This document shows positions 12,382-24,954 of a stretch of DNA of 64,000 nucleotides, in pieces (the stretch's first letter is position 1; the number at the start of each line of letters is the position of its first letter). The stretch spans positions 83,501-147,500 of the forward strand of contig ADNK01002058.1 of NCBI GenBank assembly GCA_000320545.1. The letters are read 5' to 3'. Under the pieces are notes generated by a model. That model did not search any database and had not been told where the DNA came from. It saw only the letters and a program-made list of their open reading frames with translations. The DNA comes from Bigelowiella natans CCMP2755 (Eukaryota; Cercozoa; Chlorarachniophyceae). The position numbers and the translations under genes were made by a program.

Positions 12382-13900
12382 ATGGAGGCCGATGCGAAGG
12401 AGAAAAGAGCATTATCGGCAACGAGCAGCTCCTCCTCGGATTTTTCAGTTGAACAAGTGCTTCCCTTGGAAGGAAAACGCGAAGGTTTCAGCCTAGTCGC
12501 ATTTCGAGCAGCGATTATAGAACCGAGAAGCGCCTCTACCCTTCTAAAGAAGGTCCACGATTCATATATAATCATCAAACGACGAATGCTCTGTTCTGAC
12601 TGCCTACTATCTTCCGCTCGGTGCTTTGTTTCGTCATTGCTGGTACTATGGTAGGTGAGCGAAGTGCTTCCAATACCCAATTTCAGACATCTAAAGCGCA
12701 TCCGAAAGAAAACAACAGCGACGCAGGATGACAAGAAGAAAGCGACTATGCTGATGCTACTGCTCTGCCCAGAAGATAACTTCAATCTATTGGACGGGGA
12801 CCTTCGCTCGGAGCTGCAGGTAGTAAGATGGTGCCGTTAGGTGTATCACTGTGCTTTTGAATGGTCAAGATGACAGGTGTGATCCTGCTGTCACACAGAA
12901 ATTGACTCCAACGCAAGAATCTGTGAGAGTTCCCAGCCATCCACCAGAAACCGATGAGGTGTATACTAATTTAGAAAAAATTAGAGCAGCTACATCCTCG
13001 CTCGTTTTCTCACTTTGGGGGGGGTGGAGGGGGGCTTGGCGTTTTATTATCCATTCTATAACAAATTCTCAATAGGAATACCGTGCGTACGGCAAGCACT
13101 GGCCGATAAGCAGTCGACCTCGCCCAGCGCAGAAGAAAGAATTCTCTGAAGATGAGAAAAAGATTATGATTTCCCACATGAGGGAGGCTATATCTGTGGG
13201 AAGGTATTGGTCCAATCGTCATCATTAGGAAGTGGTAGCTGAAGCGGAATCTCCTTTTTCGAATTAGACTCGGTGCCAGTAAGAATGGAGGCCAGCTTCC
13301 GATTGGATGTGTGATCGTGGATCCGAAGTAAAGACCACAATTCAAGTTATAGTGATGTTGGTGATGATCTCAAAAGATATTATGACAATATTGTTTACTT
13401 GATGTGCCAACAGGTCCAATAGAGTAGTTGCAAAGGCGTACGATAGACGCCGTAGGCGAACTGAGATCACATCTGGAGAAGCTTCTTGTGGCCACCCTTT
13501 GCATCATGCCACTATGAATTGTATCAGCGCTGTAGCGGAATATGATCGTGCAAAATGGCCTCCAAACGAGCAAAGAAAGAGACGTCGAGACGACGGCAGT
13601 GGTGTGGAAGATGCGTTATCATCCAAGCCGTATCTTTGCACTGGATATGATATGTATGTGACGCATGAACCATGTGTCATGTGCTCAATGGCAGCGCTCC
13701 ATTCTCGCATAGGGCGGGTTTTCTGGGCTGTTGAAAACACTTACGATGAGGAGACAGGTCTCGGAGGAACTTACATGCTTCACTGCGACAAAAGGCTAAA
13801 TCATCGCTTCGAGGTTTTCAAAGGTCTGCTAGCAAACGAAGTAAAGGAGGACCCTCAGTCCTTTCATGTTCTTGCAAAAGATCGCGATGAGATACGCTAA
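12382..13900 (+). CDS. ADAT3: ADAT3/Tad3, non-catalytic subunit of tRNA A34 deaminase
   Basis: Partner of ADAT2/Tad2 in the heterodimer that converts A34 to inosine in tRNA anticodons. Exons in phase: 12382-12552, 12655-12819, 12899-12958, 13076-13203, 13268-13327, 13414-13900 (1,071 nt, 356 aa). N-terminal part has the Tad3-specific segment IIEPRSASTLLKK, then FRHLKRIRK and VPSHPPETDE. The deaminase fold follows: GQLPIGCVIVDPK, the zinc-ligand His in GHPLHHATMNCISAV, and PCVMCSMAALHSRIGRVFW with both Cys ligands. The glutamate of a catalytic HAE is absent (HAT here), as expected for the Tad3 subunit. The start at 12382 (MEADAKEK) gives a sensible N-terminus; an in-frame ATG at 12292 would add 30 residues. 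The C-terminal deaminase region is a single uninterrupted exon. Confidence 0.93.
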
Positions 13901-14509
13901 TTGGCTATCTACATACGCCTCGCCTGCGAAGACGCTAGTACATATCTAGATACACAGGGTAGACCGTGATTCTTAGCCTGTATGTGCCTGAAGTTTGCAT
14001 GTAATAATGCGAAACAAGTGCAATTCGCATCGTAGTATGATGCTTACGCAGCTAGCGAACGTTATGCTACGTCATACATGCCGTGCCGTCGATCATTTCA
14101 ACGAACAAAGATTCGCTAGAAAGCGTGCATGCACGAATAATCATCAATCCACAAATTATCGCGCGGTTGAGATGCATCAAGCCAGCGACTATATTGTAGC
14201 GTAAAGTAGTAAAGTATACGCACATGATCAAGTCGAATGAATGTGCGATTGTGTCAGGAAATCTAACAAATAAGGGCATGGCGACGATGACATAGTTTCT
14301 TAGGCACTACAAGGAAATCAGAGCACAGTGCAAGGCCGCTGCTGCAGCTTATGAGTCTTTATGATCGCATATACAAGCATACCAATGATACGACCAAAGG
14401 TAGACTACGCTGGTGAGAGAATGCAGAGGTTTTAATAACATTAATTCTGTCTGGATTTGCAAATATCAAATTATCGATCATATAATCGAGATTGTGGAAG
14501 GGTAGCCAT
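13901..14509. other. convergent 3' spacer, ADAT3 (+) / ABHD (-)
   Basis: Both flanking genes end here. The sequence is rich in words such as GCATG, TGCATGCAC and AGCTAGCG, as in other convergent spacers of the window. No open frame looks coding. Confidence 0.5.
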
Positions 14510-16894
14510 CTACTCACCAGCATCTTTCTTCTTCGCGATGAATGATTTGACTCCATCAGTTACCTGAGAGCAAGTTGGCTGTCATGAAAAAGATAGATGA
14601 AATGCTCTCGTACACCGACCTCTTTGTGCAAAACCGGGTTACACGCCTTGGAGTTTTCCAGATACATGTGATGCCCCTGCGGAGTTTGTTCGAAACGCTC
14701 ATAATAGAACACATAGTATACTGAAATTCATACACACGCACCCCTTTGGGAATAATGTAAGGCTTCGAGACGTATTTAGACATCTCTGAATCTACAGAGA
14801 ACTGATGTGCTGCGGTAGGGTCCATCCAGTCATTTTTTCCATATATGAAGACCGTAGGAATCTAACGAGCAAATCGCAACACTAAAAACGACGACATGAC
14901 GTCGACATGTCGACGATGTAACAACAATATTTCTCTCTTGCTTTTTATGATCGGAATCGCTCACGGCACCTTCAAATAAGATTTTATGCGGTTTAGAAGA
15001 GGTACTCGAGCCCAGGCCCCAAACTGAATCGTAACCGCAGCATTGTCATTAATTTGTGTGTTAGAAAGGCGATAATGATAGTATACATTTGTCAAAGTAG
15101 TGCTGTTATAACCAACTAAACTTACTTTCAGAATGGTGCTGATACAGTCTTCCCCAGATCTAGGAAGAATTGTGATGGAATGCAGGTATCTGCCGATGTA
15201 TGCATGATGACAGAGATGAGGCGTCGAAAACTCAACTCCGATCTTAGATTCAATATTTCTCACTCAAATTACCCGGCAATGCTCTTTTTGGATTCGGCAT
15301 CAAAGTCCGTGTGCTACATAAAGAAAATAAAAAATAAAGCGACCTTCTGCGCAAAACTTCCTGGACATTGTTTTAACCTTGAACCTCCGCTCAACGATAG
15401 AGGATGTAAACCATCGTGAAGCCCCAATCCACCCGAAATTGCGAACCAGCTGATGGAAGGTATACAAATCAAGTTTGTTATTATCATGCGTGCTGTTCCT
15501 TCCTCCTCCTCCTCCTCCTCACTTGTTGCGGGGTTGTGCCTCCCTCCCACAAGCTCTTTGCCCATCTTAGGCGCCAGTCGCCATCCATTCGTTCTTGAAA
15601 TCGACGCTGCTTGTCCGGAGGTACTTCCGGCACACCAACAGGTGACAACAAGATTAACTTTATCAATTTCTCTGGATTTTGCAAACCTATTACGAGCATG
15701 AACCACCCAATGAGTCGTCGAGATGATGTTCGTGATTATTCGCAGTTCTTTTTCGGGTGGGAACATGTTGTTTTGTGATGGTGTACAGTAGCTGCTCGCC
15801 AAATATCCCCCCAACGAGTGGCCAATCAAGATCATTTCTCCTATGCCGACATTCTGAAAAATAAATATACAAGTAAAAGTATTGCAGCTAATCACCGTCA
15901 ATCCCTTCTTCATTCTCCCCGAAAGCTCGAATATAAACAAGTGAGATCTTCTTCTCTTGTCATATTCATTTTGTTGGTTACCTTACGCCATTCTTCAAAC
16001 GGCTTTAAGAAAAAATCCTCCGCATCTTTCACGGCCTTCTTTTCCTCCGCTGAAGCGTTCCATATATCCACCTTCTTCAAATCTGCTTGCTGGGCCTTGG
16101 CGCCGGTGATCGTGCCTTTGTTTTGGCGACTACTTGCCCCTCCATCACGGATGACATCCGATATTGGGAACGGCACTCGGGAGGATCTTCCCATTCTGTT
16201 TCAAAGCAGGAACAGGAGCAGCATGGTCAGGAAGCTGTGATTTGACGTATGGTATAATAGTATAGATAAACACCATAAATTGCTCACCCGATCCAGTCAA
16301 TCGCATATAGTCTAGTGCCAGGTATGTTGGCTAAAGTGTCCAGATTTTGGTAGAATATACCCAATCCAGCGCCATAACCATGTGCAAGTACGATCTAACA
16401 CAACAATTGGGATGGTGATGTTTGCTGTCGCAGCGAGCACAAGTTTGTTTTGCCTAACAGGAATATCGTCGGCCTTCGAATCTGCAGCCTCAAATACCAA
16501 AGTGTTCATGTACCTACACACATAGCAACACCGACTCTCATTGATTGACAACAAACCAAATTGATATGGTGGACGCAGGTAACACACATCGGCTTTCCTT
16601 CGACGTCCATTCCGCATTCGACCCAAACGGACTTATACGGAGTCTTGACGCTTTCTAGAATCTAAGATACATTAGATTTAGTTCGAATTCTCGGAATACT
16701 CCCTCCTCCATCACCTTTTGCTCGTCCAACTGTGCCTGTTCCTCTTTCGTGGGGTACCATTTTTGAGCTGCGGTTGAGATGCATTCCTGCTCGAAGACTT
16801 TTTTTCTGGTGATATCATCCTTCTTCTCGTCTTTATCAACGCCATTGACGGTTCCTGCGCCATTTCTTGGTGCGTCCTTCTGTACGGAAGCCAT
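14510..16894 (-). CDS. CGI-58/ABHD4-ABHD5-like alpha/beta hydrolase
   Basis: Lipid-metabolism hydrolase or acyltransferase of the ABHD4/5 (CGI-58) group. Fourteen in-phase exons: 16715-16894, 16588-16661, 16459-16513, 16288-16394, 15982-16195, 15787-15853, 15523-15686, 15378-15449, 15273-15313, 15126-15189, 14970-15023, 14742-14861, 14620-14676, 14510-14563 (1,323 nt, 440 aa). Landmarks: WYPTKEEQAQL near residue 45, IVLAHGYGAGLG (oxyanion loop), AIDWIGMGRSSR, EDFFLKPFEEWR, nucleophile elbow ILIGHSLGGYLASSY, ILLSPVGVP, FIYGKNDWMDP (acid) and GHHMYLEN (catalytic His). The nucleophile Ser is present, unlike vertebrate CGI-58, which has Asn. The acyltransferase-type H(X)4D motif of the family reads H(X)4E here. 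The intron after DDIP uses a weak GTTAGG donor. Confidence 0.92.
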
Positions 16895-17190
16895 CGTGGC
16901 GTGTAAACGAAGTCTTCTTAGTGCCGGCGGAACCCTGGACAGGGCACGTGCAACGCTGCTGGTGGCACGTATGTTTGCGGATTCTGCCCAAAACTTTCAG
17001 TCGTAGGTGGGTAAAAGCATCGAATTAATCGAAAATTCGAGGAACGAAACATTTAGGATTTTCCGTCTTGAGACATCACATTTGGGCTGGCATACCTCGA
17101 ATTTAGCCTGCAAATGTGTCGGATCGAGACGAGAAAAAAACTCACCACCCCAGATCATGATTGCAAGATGTGTGCCAATTGATGTGTGGT

Positions 17191-17223
<33 letters not shown>
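17191..17223. repeat. (CA)n microsatellite
   Basis: About 16 uninterrupted CA units in the spacer 5' of the ABHD gene. Confidence 0.95.
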
Positions 17224-17224
<1 letters not shown>

Positions 17225-17756
17225 CTAGCTAGACAAGCATGCCAGCATGCCAGAATTGCCATCTAGCTAGATCCATCGATGGCATTCGATTGCCAGATTG
17301 TGGCATCACACATCCGTCTCACACGCACGCAAGTTCAAAACACGTGATTGAAGAGTGTGTGTGACAAAATCATTGGATTTTTCAATGATTTGCACAAACT
17401 AGCAAAAATTGTGCTTGTGTGTGCGCACGTGCATGCTAGCTGGCATGTCGTCTGTGTATCTAGACGTCTAGTCAGTCTGCAGATGTGTCAAATGCGAGTC
17501 AACGAAGTGACATTGAACAGAGAAATCTCCAAATCTCCATTGGACATGACTAGATGCATGCCTTTGCGGCGCATATTATGCATGGAATGGATGCCAACTA
17601 GCTAATATGGACAAGTGTGTCTCACATGCCAGCATGTGTCTCTCTAGCTAGCTAGCTCTGCAAATGGGCATGACAGTGGAAAGCCAAACAAACAGATGTG
17701 ACCTGACTAGCTGAGCTGATGAGTGCTGTAGCCGCAGCATTTGCAACAGCTACGAT

Positions 17757-17808
17757 GCATTGGGATGACAATTGAAAAGATTTCATCAATTCTTTGTATC
17801 CATCTCAT
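17757..17808 (-). repeat. ~50-bp dispersed repeat, inverted copy
   Basis: Reverse complement reads GATGGATACAAAG..TGATGAAATC, then TTTTCAATTGTCATCCCAATG, matching the copies at 17.84, 32.57 and 48.1-48.6 kb. Together with the next copy it makes an inverted pair around a ~34-bp loop. Confidence 0.6.
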
Positions 17809-17842
17809 GCGTAACAAGACAGCGTGACAACGTAATGAGAAC

Positions 17843-17893
17843 GGACAGATGCAATGAAATGATTGTATTTTTTCAATGGCATCCTAATGTAGC
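17843..17893 (+). repeat. ~50-bp dispersed repeat, direct copy
   Basis: Core GATGCAATGAAATGATTG then TTTTTTCAATGGCATCCTAA. It shares order and spacing with the tandem copies at 48.1 kb. Confidence 0.65.
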
Positions 17894-18170
17894 CATGCAG
17901 AACAGCGGCTACAGCGTCAAAAATCCGTCTCACATGCTAGCATGTGCACATGTACATGCATGACGATGTAAAAGCTGTAGTACATGTTCAGTGTACACCA
18001 TGTCTATTGTAACACTCGGCGAGTGATCTATATAATGATAGTAATTTGTGTTTGTTAAGTGTGACATCTATGTCAGTACATAGCTAGCTCAGTAGTCATC
18101 ATGCATAAAATGTGTGTAAGCCAAGCACCACTTGTAAGTTTAATGCAATCCGTATTTATTTTCAACAGAG

Positions 18171-18244
18171 TAATACTTATTAAGGACAAGCACTTAAATA
18201 TAAAGGGTAATACTTATTAAGGACGAGCACTTATATGTATAGGG
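18171..18244. repeat. 37-bp tandem duplication
   Basis: Two adjacent units (18171-18207 and 18208-18244), each starting TAATACTTATTAAGGAC and ending in AGGG with few differences. It sits just downstream of the oxidoreductase stop codon, so it probably lies in or next to that 3' UTR. Confidence 0.85.
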
Positions 18245-18267
18245 TAGCTCAGCAGAAAGTTATTTTC

Positions 18268-18719
18268 TCATGAGCTACGGATTTCAAAGGTGCAGCCAGT
18301 TGCCACAAGTCTATCGAGTAGTCCTGCTCCCAAACAAGCAGCAGTGGTCCATACTCCACCATCTTGAATTCTGAGCTTATCATTTTCCAACGCGAGCATC
18401 AAACCGGACTCAACAAGCATTCTGCCCGTATCTGCATACCTGAATAAACGTATGGAAGCTGAGTTATTCCAACAACACAGTGATGACATGTTGGATGTAG
18501 CATTAGTATGCGTTCATGAGGCTGCTACTCCAGTAGCATTATATACCCTGGATCTTTGTAGAATCCCAGGACTGAATGCACCTTGGCCCCCTTCTCCCCT
18601 GTTCCAACTGCGGCGACCTTGAGATATCTGAAGAAAAAGAAGAAGAAAACTTAAAAGAAGAAGAATCCCAAGACCGTCACAATATCTGTGAAAATGAATA
18701 AGCTCATGGATTATATATG

Positions 18720-18764
<45 letters not shown>

Positions 18765-20610
18765 AGTTCTCCTCCGGCACACCCAACTACCCACCCTTTG
18801 TCATGGTCTCCACCAGAGCCTTGTCCAGGTTTCGGAAGAATAATCTCTCGGAAGATGTATCCAAGAATGGGGTTGAAAGCCGCAACAGCGAGCAAAATAG
18901 TGGAGAAACTAGCTACAAAAGCCGCCATAAATGAAGGATGGGTCATTCCCTCGCAGTACCTACAGATCAAGGAGGGAAGGAGGAGGATGATGACCAAATA
19001 ATAAGCTTGTAACAGAAGAGAGAAGCGCGATGAATCGTCGTCATCTTACTGGATGGATTTTCCATATTCACAAAGGATATTGGAACGCTGAACGAGCTTT
19101 CCATTCATATCGGCCATGAGAAAGAGACCAGTCCACTCATTAGAAACATTGCTCCAACTGACGAATTTGATGTTACTGAGCTTGCATTTGTAGCTGTCGC
19201 AACGTTTGCCGTCTTTGTCTGCAAGCCACGGGTTGAACCCAAAGGGGGGTCTCGGGAGCGGATTTTGAATCAAATTGAAGATCGTTTCGATCGTTCCACC
19301 ACTGATGTTTCCTTAGCGATATATCATGGTTTATCAGGACAAGGAAGGTAGAAGGAAGGAAGAAGAAAGAAGGAAGAGGGGAAGGAGGGAGAACGTATCG
19401 CAGCAGGAGCATCCAACAGCATCCTACATAAACCCGGTACTACAAACCCCGTTGCTTGCTTTCATGCTTGGGATGACTACCTCGAATCTCATCCACGATC
19501 TCAATTTTCTTGAGGTCTTGATTGTGCTTCTCCTTAAGGCGTAACGCGTGCTGCTGCACGGTCAGATCCCACGGAATACAATCGTGAGCACAAAAGTTGA
19601 CGATTCGAGACCCTGAAGCTTTGGCCGTTGGAGTGACTCGCGCAATGATGTGTTTTACCCAATCAGCTTCACCGGTAGTATCAACCTTCAATGAATGCAA
19701 AATTGGTGAGAGGTAGAGGGGAAACGGTCCAATGAGAAGGAAGAAGGGTGAAGGCACAGGATGATAATAATAGTCTGATAGCTTGTTAGATTACTTACGT
19801 AGTCGGTTCCGCAGGAAGCACACATGCCAACAAGCCTGCTGCCGTACTTCGCAAAAGGACCAACTGCACTTGCTACCACCATCGTTCTCTTCACCTACGT
19901 AATTATTACGCTGATGAAGTGGTGAATGAGGATCAGCAACTGAACGATAGAAAGATACTGATGATGATGATGATCATTTCGCATACCATTGCCTCGAGAG
20001 CCTTTGAATCGGACGAATCAGCAACAATAATCGAAAGAGAACTATTCCCTTCTTCAATTTGTACGAGCTCCTCCTTAACCTTTTCCAGCTTCTTCGGGTT
20101 TCTGCAGGTTTTTCGTATGATTTTTTTACCATTGAATTATGCACAAGAAGGCATCTGGCTTACCTTCCTGCAATAGCCCACCGAACATCTTTTCCAGCAT
20201 ACTGTTTTGCCGCATATCTTTCATGAAAAATAAAATGGCTTAAACTCATGTGAAACAGTTATCGGTACTGTTCGAAACTACTACCTTGCTGCCAATTTTC
20301 CTGTGTAGCCTGTCGCTCCATAGATGACCAAATGAAACTCGCGCTCATTCTTCTTCTTCAATCCCTTTTTCAGATGGCCCTTAACGTCATCTTTTTCTTC
20401 ATCAAAGAACACAGGTTCCTTTGCCTTCCCCGTCTTTTTGAAGAGCAGGAACAAAAAGGTGGTTGGGATTATGATGACAATGAAGAGTGGAAGCACTAGG
20501 AGCAGCATGAAAAGGAAAGGGACAAGAGGGGACCAGCCAGCCATCTGACGTCTCTTGCCCATTTCTCGAAACTTAATGGCGAAAGAGTCTCCTGTAGTTT
20601 TGCCCTCCAT
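18268..20610 (-). CDS. saccharopine-dehydrogenase-like oxidoreductase (SCCPDH / trans-acting enoyl reductase type)
   Basis: Membrane-anchored NAD(P)-binding protein of the Sacchrp_dh_NADP family; not the lysine-catabolism enzyme itself. Nine in-phase exons: 20285-20610, 20164-20217, 19987-20101, 19799-19894, 19481-19685, 19050-19311, 18795-18959, 18547-18627, 18268-18439 (1,476 nt, 491 aa). Residues about 25-60 form a strongly hydrophobic segment, followed by a basic linker and the Rossmann nucleotide motif VIYGATGYTGKLAAR. Later landmarks: VRWAIAGRKPEKLEK, ASAVGPFAKYG, DTTGEADWV, NFCAHDCIPWDL, NISGGTIETI, PWLADKDGKR, FYKDPGYADTGRMLVESG and GGVWTTAACLGAGL near the C-terminus. A second hydrophobic stretch (MAAFVASFSTILLAVAAF) lies near residue 370. 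The N-terminal anchor position is unusual compared with short bacterial homologues. It is divergent from the amino-acid transporter, 297 bp apart. Confidence 0.92.
18727..18761. repeat. (TA)n microsatellite
   Basis: About 17 TA units inside the intron between the exons ending 18795 and starting 18627. Confidence 0.95.
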
Positions 20611-20907
20611 GTTGCGGTGCGTGAGAATTGCAATGGGTACGTCCGAAGTCGGTGTGTGATTGGGAATCTGTGACGATTTTTGTCTCTCAGTGTAAACGTC
20701 CTTGCCTTTTATTTCTGCGACATCACAAGTTATCTCTTTTTCATCAGAAAAATGGCTTGCGGCAGGCCTTTCTAGGAAGGACTGAAGTTGTGCTCTTTGT
20801 CATTTTTAACATTTTTAGGATAATTTTGATGTCGCAAGTACTAATTGGGGGCTAAACAGCTACTGTTCGGTATTTCACATAAGGAGGACCCGAGTGTGCT
20901 ACTCGAA
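20611..20907. promoter_or_regulatory. divergent promoter region, oxidoreductase (-) / amino-acid transporter (+)
   Basis: 297 bp between two start codons on opposite strands, so both promoters and 5' UTRs must fit here. It has T-rich tracts but no element I can name. Confidence 0.55.
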
Positions 20908-22668
20908 ATGGCGTACCACGCCGACCATGACAGCGATACAGAGGCATTGCAGATTGGTGAAGAGGACGGAGAGTCGCGTCTCGATCTTCAAGCCGGGGAC
21001 TCTTCAATAAATGACTTTGCACACAACGCCTCTTCCCCAAAGCACATTGCAGGACAGCGCAGCCATCACAAGCCATTGGCGGAGGAGGAGGATGAGGAGA
21101 TGGACGTCAAAGAGGGGAGGAGGAGGAGGAGTGTCAGTGAACACTTTCCCAGAGCAAAGCCTATAGGATCATTTGAAGCGTATATGCATCTAGTAAGGGG
21201 GAATCTAGGACCCGGAGCGCTGAATCTACCTTATGCGTTTGCAAGGGTAGGGTGGCTACGGGGCTTGCTGATGCTACTTGTTGTCTCTGCGCAAGGTAAT
21301 TTCAACCGATTTTGAAAGTATTTGGTATTCGTGGAAGCCTTTCTAACTTCAATATACTTTCACTCATGTTCGATGGAAGGCCTCGCTCGCTAATTGTTGA
21401 TTTTTCACCCAGGAATATATAGCATGAATACTTTGTTGCGGTGCAAGCGAGCGCTGAAGAACAATCACCGTAGCCCTGAAACGTACATGGACGTAGGATA
21501 TATGGCACTTGGAAAACCAGGAAGAGCAGCCATTCAGACATTAGTGGCAGTTTTGCAATTTGGAGTCTGCTGCGTGTTCTTACAACTAGTATCTACAAAC
21601 CTGGAAGCAGGGTTGCAGGCCATCGATCATCCTATTGCTGGTCCTGTGTGCACGCTTATCGTCACAGGAGTCATGATAGCTCTCTCGATGTTGCGAAGGA
21701 TTCAAAATATGAAATGGTTGACGATAGCGGCGAACGCTATGATGCTCATTGCATTGTTTTCAGGAACAATCGAGGCATTTGTTGTGCTTCATGACACGAA
21801 GTCCAGGGGGACTGGCTCTGGCTCTGCAACTGACGTGTTTTTTTTCCTTAGCAGCTTGTTTTATGCATATGAGGGAATAGCAATTATCATGCCAGTAGAA
21901 AATAGTTTCTGCAGGACTCTCGAGAACTCGCTGGAGCGCAGTCACAGCTTTCAGAATATTCTCGTTGCCGCCATGGCCACGGTGGCATTCTTGATGCTCA
22001 TCGTCGGGGCCTCTTGCGGTGCAGCATTCCCTGGCATTGAGAGCGGATCAATCACAGCTTATTTGTCGTCTGAGAGGAATAATCCTTGGTTTAAAGTCGT
22101 CAACATTTTGACACTAATTGCGGTGTTGATGACATTTCCTCTACAGCTCTACCCTGCTGTCGAAGTCATCAACGAGTGGTTCGGCCCAAGATGCAAGCCT
22201 ACATGCTGCCAAGACAGAGAGAGAAAAGCTCCTGGCGGTGGTGGCGGCGCAAACAGTCTGAATGATCATAGACGAATCCCTGAGTCGGAGGTTGAGCAGC
22301 AGGACACCACGAACGCTAGTATGAGCTCCTCCTCTGCCTCGTCTGCTTCTGGCGTGTCAAGGAGCAGTGCCAATGCAGAGTGGATCATCCGGCGGATAAT
22401 CATAGTAATGCTGAGCGCTGCCGTGTCGTTGGGAACAAATAACCTGGGTTTGCTTGTCGCTCTTGTTGGTTCTGTTGGATCCCCAGGCCTAGTCATGATG
22501 CCGAATATCATCCATTTGCGTCTTCAGTTTTCCGGACAGATAGCAATGTCTTATCTGGCCGTGATTGGTGACATCCTCGTCATTACATTCGCGTTGATTG
22601 TTGGCGTAGCTGGAACGTATTTCGCGATCACTCAACTAGTAAATGCCCATAATTCCCCGGATATATGA
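20908..22668 (+). CDS. AAAP-family amino-acid transporter
   Basis: Multi-pass amino-acid/auxin permease (PF01490), probably moving amino acids across the plasma or vacuolar membrane. Two exons, 20908-21295 and 21413-22668 (547 aa). The ATG at 20908 sits in GAAATGGCG and is preferred over the upstream non-ATG extension. Residues 1-100 are hydrophilic, with acidic clusters and a basic RRRRS run; the core then begins with SFEAYMHLVRGNLGPGALNLPYA, the family's first helix. Further helices include TLVAVLQFGVCCVFLQLV, VFFFLSSLFYAYEGIAIIMPVE and NILTLIAVLMTFPLQLYPAVE. A Ser/Gly-rich loop near residues 405-445 separates the last helices. The SLC36/vacuolar AVT group is most similar by eye; substrate is not readable from sequence. 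Confidence 0.93.
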
Positions 22669-23474
22669 CCAAGCCGTCCAGTATCGAAGTGATACACAAT
22701 TAATATGAAACAGAGCTGGCTATCTAAATAATAAAGACAGTAGAGAGTGAATCGCATTTGGTGTACAGTGTACATATGCAGAGCGATAAAGCTTTGTTTT
22801 TCAAGGTATTGTTTTAATGAGTCGCAGTAGATTCACGCAGCTAGCGCTGCAGCAATGTTGATACAAATTAAAAGAAAAGTCAAAGCCGAATAGACACAGA
22901 TATTATTATTATCTCATGCGTTGTATGTGCAGAGTAATAATGTGGACGTAGCATCTAGATAGAGATTGCGCACACGCACCTTATTCTCGTTAACGCTATT
23001 GCTTTAATAAAAACAACGCTATACACACAGCTGCTGCCTACCTCATATGCTAGCAGTATGCTGACAGTGTGCGGTTGCATGAGCGCTCATTATGTAGCGT
23101 GTAACAAATAAATCAAGATGCATCACAGCAGGCACCACGAGTCACACAGTGGCTTGCTCTACAACATACATACACTATACTGCCTTGCTAGCTTGATCAA
23201 TCATCACTTTTGAGCATGTATGTGCACAGTGTGCATGCGCGTGTGTATGCTTAGATGCGATTAGACGAACGGCGCGGTTAGTCGCGCGTGCGATGCACAA
23301 AGCACACATGAAAACAAATAAGCTGCGCAAATCCAAACATCTAGACATGTGCGCTGCGCACATTCATCATGACATCTGGTAGCTCGTCATACATCGTGAA
23401 CATCGATGATTAAGCATGACGCGACCTCTGAGAGGAAGAAAATGCATCACGATTGATGATCTAAGATCTGCAAT
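22669..23474. other. convergent 3' spacer, transporter (+) / unknown membrane protein (-)
   Basis: Non-coding, with many ATGCTAGC-, GTGCATGCGC- and CTAGATA-type words. It contains AATAAA-like hexamers shortly after the transporter stop (22728-22735). No copy of the ~50-bp repeat was found here. Confidence 0.5.
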
Positions 23475-23922
23475 TTATTTCTTTTTCCTCTCTGCCATTT
23501 CCATTTCACTTCCTCCAACAGCTCCAGATCCAATCGCAAACTTCTTCTCCCTGTTCATGCGCTGAGAAGAACGGGAGATTGTTAAGGGCATCAAGCGTAT
23601 ACATTTTACACATATCTAAATATACATACAAAACCGAGTTGACAACATTCCCTATTCCAAGCATGCTAGCATGCTGTTGAGCTATCTAGCTATACCGGGA
23701 GAACAACAACAACGAACGACGAAAAAGATGCTATCTCTGCATAAAACTTCATCGTTGTCCTATTTTAAATGTATATTATCCGCGTCGAAGTTGTGCTGGT
23801 GTTTTTGCCAACCTGAACCATTTCTTCGCTTCCTGCAATGAGACCGAATATAATAAAAATACACAGATTAGATGATAGCTGGTTCAGCGCTGGTGTTGTT
23901 TTGATGTCAACATTTGTTGTCG

Positions 23923-23959
<37 letters not shown>

Positions 23960-24066
23960 TGTGTCTGTTAACCCTTGAGCACGGTGTACTTCGAGATTCG
24001 GTAAGAGAGGTCGTCCTAAGACAAGTAACGATACGAAACAACATGTTAGTTACTGCTACTATCTAC

Positions 24067-24104
<38 letters not shown>

Positions 24105-24269
24105 CCAAGAAGAAAAGAACTTACCATGACGGAATATGGAAAGCTCACATCACGTACACGTAGCACCTCAACCGAGTTTCTCTTACTCGCCTCCACGTAG
24201 ATCGGCTTAAATTCCTACGATTTTTCCGACGAAAAAATAACCAATCCGCTTCATTCTTTATATTTCTAT

Positions 24270-24311
<42 letters not shown>

Positions 24312-24913
24312 CACATACACATACACATACACATATACATATACATATACATACACGTACACACACGTCCTAGATACTATAATCAACAACATTTTGATAC
24401 TAGCATTATCTGGACGCTTGTGTTGAAATAGCTGTATGCGATGAGATGATTACAAATAAATAAATAAATGTTGCCGTCAATTCTCGAATCGTTCGTTTGG
24501 AGCTATGTTTGGACCTTTCCGTCTTTTTCGCATTGTTCCTTGCGCTTCTTCACCACACTGGGTAGTATTTAAATCACGACGCATGACATTGTAAGGAATA
24601 TGGCCGACTACCAGAGTCACTCTCTTACTACATACATGGATAGCAAATGACGATGACGAAAATGCAACGCAAGATACTACATCTTAAGAAGGGCCTCTGC
24701 CTCTTTGCACAGCGGTTCCAGCGCTTTGATCCCCTAAAAAAACGAAGAAAAAGAAGAACAATGTGAAGACTGGGTAAATGAATAGCGAATCCATCATCAA
24801 TATCCAACTGATCTCTGGCCTCCCCAACGTGCCACTACTCTAATACTATTCGATATTGTGTTTCACGGCAATGCAATTCCTCCCCAATGATATTTGGTGT
24901 AAGCTGTCTTACG

Positions 24914-24954
<41 letters not shown>

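Larger units (their letters stand above)
16895..18267. other. long spacer with palindromic words and dispersed repeats
   Basis: Non-coding interval upstream of the ABHD gene and downstream of the oxidoreductase gene. It is crowded with CTAGCTAG, CATGCCAGCATG and TGCATGC words and holds a perfect 16-bp palindrome at 17931-17946 (CACATGCTAGCATGTG), an inverted pair of the ~50-bp dispersed repeat, a (CA)n run and a 37-bp tandem duplication at its right end. No long open frame. Confidence 0.6.

Noticed and set aside
11838-12785. 315-codon minus-strand open frame
   Set aside because: It runs antisense through the first ADAT3 exons and ends in a different frame from the sulfotransferase P-loop exon. 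No recognisable domain; judged an antisense shadow.
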